Assembly: GCA_002317325.1 (NCBI GenBank)
Contig: DCJB01000008.1
Coordinates: 1 to 6,254 of the forward strand
Length of the DNA stretch: 6,254 bases
DNA from: Bacteroidales bacterium UBA1711
GTDB taxonomy: Bacteria > Bacteroidota > Bacteroidia > Bacteroidales > P3
Reading direction: 5' to 3'
The notes under the pieces were generated by a model. The model was not told where the DNA came from, searched no databases, and worked only from the letters and a program-made list of their open reading frames with translations. How positions within the stretch are numbered: position 1 is the first letter of the stretch; each line of letters starts with the position of its first letter. Position numbers and translations under genes: made by a program. This document shows, one piece after another, positions 1 to 5,196 of the stretch.

Positions 1-7
1 ATAAACT

Positions 8-37
8 GTAAATTACGACCGTGATCGTACATTTTAC
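8..37. promoter_or_regulatory. Imperfect dyad upstream of the iorA promoter
   Basis: Two nested inverted arms are visible. GTAAA at 8-12 pairs with TTTAC at 33-37, and TACGA at 14-18 pairs with TCGTA at 25-29 around a six-base loop, leaving small bulges at 13 and 30-32. The element ends about 20 bases before the -35-like TTG of the iorA promoter. It could be an operator for a regulator of iorAB or the hairpin of a terminator for a gene lying left of the window. There is no clear T run after it, so the terminator reading is weak. Function is inferred from position only. Confidence 0.3.
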
Positions 38-56
38 CTCTCACTTCGGACCAAAG

Positions 57-87
57 TTGTCCAATTAAAAAAATATTGCTATCTTTG
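57..87 (+). promoter_or_regulatory. Bacteroidota-type promoter for iorAB
   Basis: TATCTTTG at 80-87 is a perfect match to the Bacteroidota -7 consensus TAnnTTTG, and TTG at 57-59 fits the -33 element with a 20-base spacer. Transcription should start near 92-95, leaving an AT-rich leader of about 35 bases before the iorA ATG at 129. The same arrangement appears before rimP in this window, which supports the call. Confidence 0.8.
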
Positions 88-128
88 CAAAACTTAAAGC
101 AATGAGATAATAATATAAAATATTGGTT

Positions 129-1709
129 ATGTCGAAATTACTCCTACTCGGCGACGAAGCGATCGCCCAAGCCTTTATCGATGCAGGCGGCAGTGCCATC
201 AACAGCTATCCCGGCACCCCCTCAACGCAAATCACCGAATATGTAATCAAGTCGAAAGAAGCCGCCCAAAAGGGTATCCGCGCCAACTGGTGCGCCAATG
301 AAAAAACCGCCCTCGAAGCGTCAATTGGCGTGGCTTATGCGGGCAAGCGCGCCATGACCTGCATGAAACACGTCGGTCTCAATGTCTGCGGCGACCCCTT
401 TATGAACGCCTCCATCATCGGCACAAAAGGCGTCATCATTGTCGTGGCCGACGACCCGAGTATGTTCTCTTCGCAGGACGAGCAGGACAGCCGCTTCTAC
501 GGCCACTGGGCGATGATTCCCATGCTGGAACCCAGCAACCAGCAAGAAGCCTACGACATGGTGTTTTTCGGCTATGAACTGAGCGAGAAATTGGGCACCC
601 CCGTGCTGTACCGCATACCCACACGTCTGGCACACAGCCGCGCCGGCGTTGAGCGCCGCCCCGCACTGCCGCAGAACGAAATAAGCTATCCCACCGACCC
701 GAAGAGCTTCGTGCTGCTCCCCGTCAACGCCAAACGCCTCTATCGCGACCTGATTGACAAACAGCCCGCCTTCGAGAAATCGTCCGAAGAAAGCGGCTTC
801 AACCAATATATCGACGGTGCGGACCGCCGCCTCGGCATCGTGGCCACGGGCATAGCCTATAACTACTTGCTCGAAAACTTCGCGGACGGCAAGTGCCCAC
901 ACCCCGTGGTCAAAATCACCCAGTACCCCCTCCCCACCGCCACGCTCGGCCGCCTCTATGACGAGTGCGATGAACTGCTGGTCCTCGAAGACGGCCAGCC
1001 CTTCGTCGAAGAACAGCTGAAGGGCGCCCTGGGAAAGGGCAAGCCCATCCACGGCCGTCTTGACGAAGTGATACGCCGCGACGGCGAAATGAACGCCGAA
1101 AAAGTGGCAAAAGCACTCGGACTGCCCGCCGCCCAAGGCCCCGCAGTGCCCGAAGTAGTGACCAACCGCCCGCCCGCACTCTGCCAGGGCTGCCCCCACG
1201 TGGACAGCTACAACGCCCTCGTGGAAGTGATGAAAAAACATGAGCACGGCCGCGTTTTCGGCGACATCGGATGCTACACCCTCGGCTTCAACATGGGCGC
1301 GCTCAACACCACCGTGTGCATGGGCGCCTCCATCACCATGGCCAAGGGCGCCAGCGAAATGGGCATCTTCCCCGCCGTGGCAGTCATAGGCGACGGCACC
1401 TTCGGCCACAGCGGCATGACGGGCCTTTTGGACTGCGTCAACGAGAAAGCCAACGTGATAGTCATGATACTCGACAACGACATCACGGCTATGACCGGCG
1501 GCCAGCCCTCCAGCGCCAACCAAAAACTCCGCAACATCTGCATCGGCCTCGGTGTGGCTCCCGAGCACATCCGCAGCATCGAGCCCCTGAAAAAGAACCA
1601 CGACGAGTTCGTGAAAATACTCGAAGAAGAAGTGGCCTACAACGGCGTGAGCGTCATCATCCCACAGCGCACCTGCCTGGTCGAACTCAAAAAACACCTC
1701 AAAAAATAA
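129..1709 (+). CDS. iorA: Indolepyruvate:ferredoxin oxidoreductase, alpha subunit (short form)
   Basis: This is the large catalytic subunit of the thiamine-diphosphate enzyme that converts aryl pyruvates plus CoA to aryl-acetyl-CoA and CO2, passing electrons to ferredoxin. It is cytoplasmic. The N-terminal pyrimidine-type domain shows SYPGTPSTQITEY at residues 26-38 and an NE pair at 57-58, a candidate for the cofactor-activating glutamate. A family-typical CQGCPH lies at 352-357. The C-terminal pyrophosphate-type domain shows GDIGCYTLG from 378 and the ThDP motif GDG at 421-423 ending at DN 449-450. The protein is 526 residues and stops just after PQRTC. Archaeal-type IorA continues there into a ferredoxin domain with two CxxCxxCxxxC clusters, which is absent here. 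I chose the ATG at 129; an in-frame TTG at 123 would add two residues. It is the first gene of a likely operon with iorB. The family is certain; the exact aryl substrate is not shown by sequence. Confidence 0.93.
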   Translation: MSKLLLLGDEAIAQAFIDAGGSAINSYPGTPSTQITEYVIKSKEAAQKGIRANWCANEKTALEASIGVAYAGKRAMTCMKHVGLNVCGDPFMNASIIGTKGVIIVVADDPSMFSSQDEQDSRFYGHWAMIPMLEPSNQQEAYDMVFFGYELSEKLGTPVLYRIPTRLAHSRAGVERRPALPQNEISYPTDPKSFVLLPVNAKRLYRDLIDKQPAFEKSSEESGFNQYIDGADRRLGIVATGIAYNYLLENFADGKCPHPVVKITQYPLPTATLGRLYDECDELLVLEDGQPFVEEQLKGALGKGKPIHGRLDEVIRRDGEMNAEKVAKALGLPAAQGPAVPEVVTNRPPALCQGCPHVDSYNALVEVMKKHEHGRVFGDIGCYTLGFNMGALNTTVCMGASITMAKGASEMGIFPAVAVIGDGTFGHSGMTGLLDCVNEKANVIVMILDNDITAMTGGQPSSANQKLRNICIGLGVAPEHIRSIEPLKKNHDEFVKILEEEVAYNGVSVIIPQRTCLVELKKHLKK

Positions 1710-1758
1710 CCCCAACCGTGAAATAACAAAGTGAAGAACATCTTTTGGATTCTATAGT

Positions 1759-1794
1759 CAATTCACTCTTCACAATTCACTCTTCACAATTCAC
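1759..1794 (+). repeat. 14-base tandem repeat in the iorA-iorB spacer
   Basis: A period-14 repeat (unit ATTCACTCTTCACA) runs for about 2.6 copies without mismatch and ends six bases before the iorB ATG. The 90-base spacer is unusually long for an operon pair. A GTGAAGA at 1731-1737 is the reverse complement of the TCTTCAC inside the repeat (1767-1773 and 1781-1787), so two alternative 7-bp stems could form. Similar TTCAC-rich repeats are, from memory, common in intergenic DNA of this phylum. No function is shown. Confidence 0.8.
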
Positions 1795-1799
1795 ATACA

Positions 1800-2363
1800 A
1801 TGAAAAAAGACATCATACTCTGTGGCGTAGGCGGCGACGGCATCGTCTCCGTAGCCAAAATAATAAGCGACGCAGCCCTCAGCCTGGGCATGAACGTAAA
1901 ACAAAGCGAGATTCACGGAATGTCGCAGCGTGGCGGCAGCGTATTCTCACACCTCCGTATCAGCAGCGACCCCATCTTCGCCGACGTGATACCCGAGGGC
2001 AAAGCCGACATCATCCTCAGCAGCGAGCCCATGGAAGCCCTCCGCTACCTGCCCTTCCTGGCCCCCGACGGATGCGTCATCACCAATAGCGACCCCTTCG
2101 TCAACATCAAGAACTATCCCGACATAGAAAAAGTCCACGCCGAACTCGCAAAACTCAGCAAATGCGTGAGCTTCAACGCCAACGAAATTGCCCGCCAGCT
2201 CCGCGCACGCGGCAACATGGTGCTCCTGGGCGCCGCCGCCCCCTATCTCGAGATAGCCTTTGAAGAACTGGAGAAAGCCATCAGCAACATCTTCGGACGC
2301 AAGGGCGAAGAGGTGGTGAACACCAACATCGCCGCCATCCGCGCCGGTCGCGATGCCAAATAG
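1800..2363 (+). CDS. iorB: Indolepyruvate:ferredoxin oxidoreductase, beta subunit
   Basis: This is the small subunit of the indolepyruvate oxidoreductase, corresponding to the gamma-type domain of 2-oxoacid:ferredoxin oxidoreductases, and should assemble with the IorA encoded just upstream. It is 187 residues, normal for the family. The N-terminal glycine-rich nucleotide-fold motif reads GVGGDG at 9-14, and the family hallmark EIHGMSQRGGSV is at 37-48. A conserved LLGA lies at 142-145, and IFGRKGEEVVN at 164-174 closes the fold, as in Bacteroides homologues I can recall. The usual motif is GVGGQG, so D13 is a substitution at a normally conserved glutamine. The ATG follows the tandem repeat and has no Shine-Dalgarno, which is normal in this phylum. 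In related genomes a phenylacetate-CoA ligase (paaK) may sit next to these genes; here a terminator follows instead. Confidence 0.93.
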   Translation: MKKDIILCGVGGDGIVSVAKIISDAALSLGMNVKQSEIHGMSQRGGSVFSHLRISSDPIFADVIPEGKADIILSSEPMEALRYLPFLAPDGCVITNSDPFVNIKNYPDIEKVHAELAKLSKCVSFNANEIARQLRARGNMVLLGAAAPYLEIAFEELEKAISNIFGRKGEEVVNTNIAAIRAGRDAK

Positions 2364-2401
2364 CCCCTCACAAGAAACGCTTGTTTTGATTGGTTAATAT
2401 C

Positions 2402-2433
2402 GGCCGGCCGCCCGCTGCGGCCGGCCTTTGTTT
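2402..2433 (+). terminator. Intrinsic terminator after iorAB
   Basis: GGCCGGCCGC at 2402-2411 pairs perfectly with GCGGCCGGCC at 2417-2426 around a five-base loop, giving a ten-bp all-GC stem followed directly by TTTGTTT. It lies 38 bases after the iorB stop and 32 bases before the next start codon, so it should end the iorAB transcript. The next gene therefore needs its own promoter or read-through. The upstream arm contains the 8-base palindrome GGCCGGCC, which also allows alternative pairings. Confidence 0.85.
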
Positions 2434-2465
2434 AAGTCCGCCCCCGCGGCGGACGAAAGAAAGTA

Positions 2466-3989
2466 ATGCTTCAGACAGCGCACTTGGCGGGCATTGCCGC
2501 CACGGTGGGACTGCTGCTGGTCGCAAGCCTGTGGTCCGGCCGCCGGGTGAAAGACGAAAAAACCTTCATCGCCGGCGGTCGCAACGGCAGCTGGATGGTC
2601 TGCGGCGCCATCCTCGGCACACTCGTGGGCGGACAATCAACCATCGGCACCGCCCAGCTGGCCTTCTGCTTCGGCCTCTCCGCCTGGTGGTTCACCCTCG
2701 GCGCCGCACTCGGCGCCCTGCTCCTCGCCGTCGTCTATGCCGCCCCCATACGCCGCAGCGACTGCACCACCCTGCTGGAAATTGTGGCGCGGCAGTACGG
2801 CCGTCGTGCCGAGACAGCGGGGTCGCTGCTCTTCCTCATCGGAATCTTCATCAGCATCGTGGCACAGGTGCTCTCGTCCTCGGCCATGCTCGCCGGACTG
2901 TTGGGCATCCCGCGGCTGTGGGCCGCCCTGCTGAGTGCCGGCCTCATCGCACTCTTCGTCTCCTTCGGCGGCATCCAGAGCGCCGGGGCCGGGGGCATCG
3001 TGAAACTGGCGCTGCTCTATGTAAGCTGCGTCGCCGCGGGTACCGTGGTGTGGCGCCTCGGAGGCGGCTGGTCGGGCATTTTGGAGAGCATCGGCGCCGC
3101 AGGTCAGTGGCGGACCCCGGACCCCGGCGCCGCCGACCCGGCACAGTATGCCCGTCTGACCGCGCGCGGACCGCTCAAAGACATCGGCGGCTGCCTCTCC
3201 CTCGCCCTCGGCGTGGTGACAACCCAGACCTACGCCTCCGGCATCTGGTCCGCCGCCTCCACACCCAAAGCCCGCAAAGGAGCGCTGCTGTGCGCCCTGC
3301 TCATCCCACTCATCGGCGCCGCCTGCACCCTGATGGGGATGTATATGCGCGGCCACTACGCCACCGCCGCCGAGTGCGAGGCCCTGCGCGCCGCCGGCCG
3401 CCAACTGCCCACGGGCGTGGGTGTGATAGCGTCGTCCGCCGAGGCCTTCCCCGCCTTCGTCCTCAACCACATCCCTCCTTGGTTGGGCGGCATCGCCGTG
3501 GGCGCCATGCTGGTGAACGTGATGGGCTGCGGCAGCGGTTTGGCCCTCGGCGCAGCCACCATACTGGTGCGCGACGTCTATGGCAACCTCGGCGCGCTGC
3601 TCCCCCGCCGCCGTCCATGCGGGGGCGGGATGCCGCGGCTGCTGCAAATCAGGCTCACCATCGCGGGACTGCTGGCCGCCGCCGCCGCCGCCGCACTGGC
3701 CGTGGAAGGAGCCTTCATCAACGACCTCGGATTCCTCTCCCTCGGCCTCCGCGCCGTAGCCCTCCTCTTCCCCCTCTCTATAGCTCTCTTCTGCCCCCGC
3801 TGGGGACGGGGGCGGTACGCCGTCGCCTCTATGACGGCCGGCACCGCCGCCATGCTGCTGGCCAAGGCGCTGGACCTCCCCGCCGACGCACTCTACTACG
3901 GACTCGCCGCCTCCGCCGCAGTCCTCCTCCTCCCCGCTCGGCGCCCCGCTCCGTACAGCGGCCCCCAAGCACCCCTCGGCAGCCGATGA
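2466..3989 (+). CDS. Sodium:solute symporter family (SSS) transporter
   Basis: This is an inner-membrane protein of 507 residues with about 13 hydrophobic segments (roughly 6-23, 44-65, 72-93, 118-142, 151-171, 177-197, 239-258, 272-293, 338-365, 398-413, 420-443, 452-469, 474-490), the usual topology and length for Na+-coupled SSS carriers. Family marks include FIAGGRNGSWM at 34-44 with the following GTLVGGQSTIG, TPKARKGAL at 266-274, and GSGLALGAATILVRDVYG at 356-373, equivalent to the TM8 region that lines the sodium site. The substrate cannot be read from sequence. The ATG at 2466 follows a purine-rich GAAAGAAAG stretch. No clear promoter is visible between the iorB terminator and this start. 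An uninterrupted (GCC)6-GCA run encodes A404-A410 within a membrane segment. The gene is visibly more GC-rich than nusA, so overlapping frames stay open; the membrane-protein pattern identifies this frame as the real one. Confidence 0.88.
   Translation: MLQTAHLAGIAATVGLLLVASLWSGRRVKDEKTFIAGGRNGSWMVCGAILGTLVGGQSTIGTAQLAFCFGLSAWWFTLGAALGALLLAVVYAAPIRRSDCTTLLEIVARQYGRRAETAGSLLFLIGIFISIVAQVLSSSAMLAGLLGIPRLWAALLSAGLIALFVSFGGIQSAGAGGIVKLALLYVSCVAAGTVVWRLGGGWSGILESIGAAGQWRTPDPGAADPAQYARLTARGPLKDIGGCLSLALGVVTTQTYASGIWSAASTPKARKGALLCALLIPLIGAACTLMGMYMRGHYATAAECEALRAAGRQLPTGVGVIASSAEAFPAFVLNHIPPWLGGIAVGAMLVNVMGCGSGLALGAATILVRDVYGNLGALLPRRRPCGGGMPRLLQIRLTIAGLLAAAAAAALAVEGAFINDLGFLSLGLRAVALLFPLSIALFCPRWGRGRYAVASMTAGTAAMLLAKALDLPADALYYGLAASAAVLLLPARRPAPYSGPQAPLGSR
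3675..3695 (+). repeat. GCC trinucleotide run in the symporter gene
   Basis: Six GCC codons followed by GCA encode seven consecutive alanines (residues 404-410) inside a predicted membrane helix. The run is in frame, so slippage by whole units would change helix length without a frameshift. It may simply reflect strong GC3 codon bias in an alanine-rich helix. Confidence 0.85.
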
Positions 3990-4033
3990 CCCTTTAGGAC
4001 AAACCGGCGCCATCAAGCACCCTCGACTTCAAT

Positions 4034-4043
4034 CCCCCCCCCC
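4034..4043 (+). repeat. C10 homopolymer before the exonuclease start
   Basis: There are ten consecutive C residues, ending 11 bases before the exonuclease ATG. The tract lies where a ribosome-binding region would be and in the middle of a pyrimidine-rich spacer of 65 bases. Such tracts are prone to replication slippage and also to sequencing or assembly length error. Confidence 0.85.
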
Positions 4044-4054
4044 ACACAGCCACC

Positions 4055-4543
4055 ATGAACGACTTTGCAGCCATCGATTTTGAGACCGCCAACAACTGCC
4101 CCACCAGCGTGTGCTCGGTGGGAGTGGTGGTGGTGCGCGGCGCCGCCGTGGCCGACCGCTTCTACTCGCTCATACGCCCCGACCCCGACTACTACGACCG
4201 CTTCTGCCAGCGGGTCCACGGCCTCGGCCCCGACGACACCGCCGGAGCGCCACCCTTCCCCGAGGTGTGGCGGCAGGTGGCACCCCTCGTCGAGGGACTC
4301 CCCCTCGTGGCCCACAACAAACAGTTCGACGAGCGCTGCCTCAAGGCCGTGTTCCGCTGCTACAGGATGGACTACCCCGACTACCGCTTCCTATGCACCC
4401 TGCGGCAGTCCCGCCGGGTGTGGCCGGGCGAGCGGCACTCCCTCGACGCCGTGGCCGCCCGCTGCGGGTTCGACCTCAAGAACCACCACCACGCACTCGC
4501 CGATGCCGAAGCCTGCGCCGCCATCGCACTCCAAATTCTCTGA
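4055..4543 (+). CDS. DEDDh-type 3'-5' exonuclease (DnaQ-like)
   Basis: This is a small cytoplasmic nuclease of 162 residues consisting of a single RNase T/DnaQ exonuclease fold. The two-metal-ion catalytic residues are all visible. Exo I is D8 and E10 in AAIDFETA. Exo II is D92 in AHNKQFD. Exo III is H145 and D150 in HHALADAEA, the HxAxxD spacing of DEDDh enzymes. HGLGPDD near the middle resembles the HGI/HGL motif after the first sheet in DnaQ and ExoX proteins. It hydrolyses DNA or RNA from the 3' end. Whether it is a proofreading subunit, a repair nuclease or an RNA trimmer cannot be told, but no polymerase or clamp-binding segment is attached. It follows the symporter by 65 bases and shares its high GC, so co-transcription is plausible. 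The start is supported because exo I begins only eight residues in. Confidence 0.88.
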   Translation: MNDFAAIDFETANNCPTSVCSVGVVVVRGAAVADRFYSLIRPDPDYYDRFCQRVHGLGPDDTAGAPPFPEVWRQVAPLVEGLPLVAHNKQFDERCLKAVFRCYRMDYPDYRFLCTLRQSRRVWPGERHSLDAVAARCGFDLKNHHHALADAEACAAIALQIL

Positions 4544-4615
4544 AATGGCAGACAGGACTTCCGCGTCATCCGGCCATTCACCCTCTTCCGGCTTCTCTCC
4601 AAAGCAAAGTTTTTC

Positions 4616-4645
4616 TTGCTAATTGAAAAAAACTTCGTATCTTTG
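4616..4645 (+). promoter_or_regulatory. Bacteroidota-type promoter for rimP-nusA
   Basis: TATCTTTG at 4638-4645 matches TAnnTTTG, with TTG at 4616-4618 placed 19 bases upstream. The 12-base string TATCTTTGCAA plus its A/T-rich flank closely resembles the iorA promoter. Transcription should begin near 4650-4653, giving a leader of about 40 bases. The AT content changes sharply here after the GC-rich exonuclease gene. Confidence 0.82.
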
Positions 4646-4658
4646 CAACGATTTGATG

Positions 4659-4685
4659 GAGGGGACGCAAGTCCCCTCGTTTTTT
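4659..4685 (+). promoter_or_regulatory. GNRA hairpin with U-tract in the rimP leader (possible attenuator)
   Basis: GAGGGGAC at 4659-4666 pairs perfectly with GTCCCCTC at 4671-4678 around the tetraloop GCAA, a GNRA loop. One G and then six T (4680-4685) follow. The hairpin starts only a few bases after the expected transcription start and ends before the rimP ATG at 4692. Structurally it is an intrinsic terminator, but it sits between a promoter and its operon, so it should act, if at all, by partial termination, by 5'-end mRNA protection or by binding a factor. The downstream operon encodes NusA, which acts on hairpin pausing and termination, and nusA operons in other bacteria are known to be autoregulated. 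That link is inference here. Confidence 0.65.
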
Positions 4686-4691
4686 AGTAAT

Positions 4692-5129
4692 ATGGACAAC
4701 ATCAAGGTATTAGATATTGTAAAAGAAGCTCTCGACGGCACCGACAAGTACCTCGTGAACATGAAAATCACCCCCGACAACCGCATCTTTGTCGATATTG
4801 ACGGCGACAACGGCATCAATATCGACGACTGTATCGAACTCTCACGGGCGGTGGAGTCAAGGCTGGACCGCGACGAGGAAGACTACGAACTCAACGTCTC
4901 CTCCGCCGGCGCCGACAGCCCGCTCAAGCTCCCACGACAGTATCGCCGCCATGTCGGCCGCGTGCTGAGTGTCGAGCAGTTCGACGGCACCAAGTCCGAA
5001 GGCCGCCTCACCGAAGTCGCTGATGAGGGCTTCACCATCGCCGTGAAAGGCACCAAGAAGGCAGCCCCCCATAACGAGACCTTCCAGTTCGCCGACGTGA
5101 AGACCGCACGCGTGGTGCTCCAGTTCTGA
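4692..5129 (+). CDS. rimP: Ribosome maturation factor RimP
   Basis: RimP is a cytoplasmic assembly factor for the 30S ribosomal subunit. The 145-residue product begins MDNIKVLDIVKEAL and shows the N-terminal alpha/beta domain, with FVDIDGDNGINIDDCIELSR at 33-52 and the family signature LNVSSAGADSPL at 67-78 (usually VSSPGxxRPL). The Sm-like C-terminal domain starts near VGRVLSV at 88. I chose ATG 4692 because family members begin about ten residues before the IV-E-L-G helix. An in-frame ATG at 4656 would add 12 residues encoded by the leader hairpin and would sit almost at the transcription start. The gene precedes nusA by 67 bases, the conserved rimP-nusA-infB order. Bacteroides homologues I recall carry an insertion near the C-terminus that is shorter here. 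Confidence 0.92.
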   Translation: MDNIKVLDIVKEALDGTDKYLVNMKITPDNRIFVDIDGDNGINIDDCIELSRAVESRLDRDEEDYELNVSSAGADSPLKLPRQYRRHVGRVLSVEQFDGTKSEGRLTEVADEGFTIAVKGTKKAAPHNETFQFADVKTARVVLQF

Positions 5130-5196
5130 CCCGCACCGCCGACTGCACCGCCGCTGACGGCCCATTGTTTGATAAAACATCTTAATTATAAGTCAA

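Noticed and set aside
102..110. Three-codon ATG-AGA-TAA reading frame in the iorA leader
   Set aside because: It is too short to distinguish from chance in AT-rich DNA, and no Shine-Dalgarno or regulatory codons are present.
321..1715. 464-residue open frame antisense to iorA
   Set aside because: It mirrors the codon bias of iorA, has a low-complexity His/Ala/Val/Gly-rich composition and no domain pattern, and lies wholly over a clear IorA.
2390..3997. 535-residue + strand open frame overlapping the symporter, longer than the real gene
   Set aside because: It is Arg/Pro/His-rich with no fold pattern, and it crosses the iorB terminator. The alternative frame gives a textbook SSS membrane protein.
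2637..4016. 459-residue open frame antisense to the symporter
   Set aside because: It is a Gly/Ala/Glu-rich shadow of a very GC-rich gene, without recognisable motifs or start signals.
4065..4626. Two further + strand open frames over the exonuclease
   Set aside because: They are Pro/Arg/Ser/Thr-rich shadow translations, while the third frame carries all five DEDDh catalytic residues.
5133..5153. GCACCGCCG repeated with a 12-base period after the rimP stop
   Set aside because: Two short GC-rich copies are easily expected by chance at this composition, and no structure or function is suggested.
5161..5196. Possible separate promoter or hairpin in the rimP-nusA spacer (TTTG at 5168-5171; TGTTT/AAACA arms at 5166-5179)
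   Set aside because: The four bases before TTTG are ATTG, not TAnn, and the stem is only 5 bp of mainly A-T pairs, so neither is convincing.
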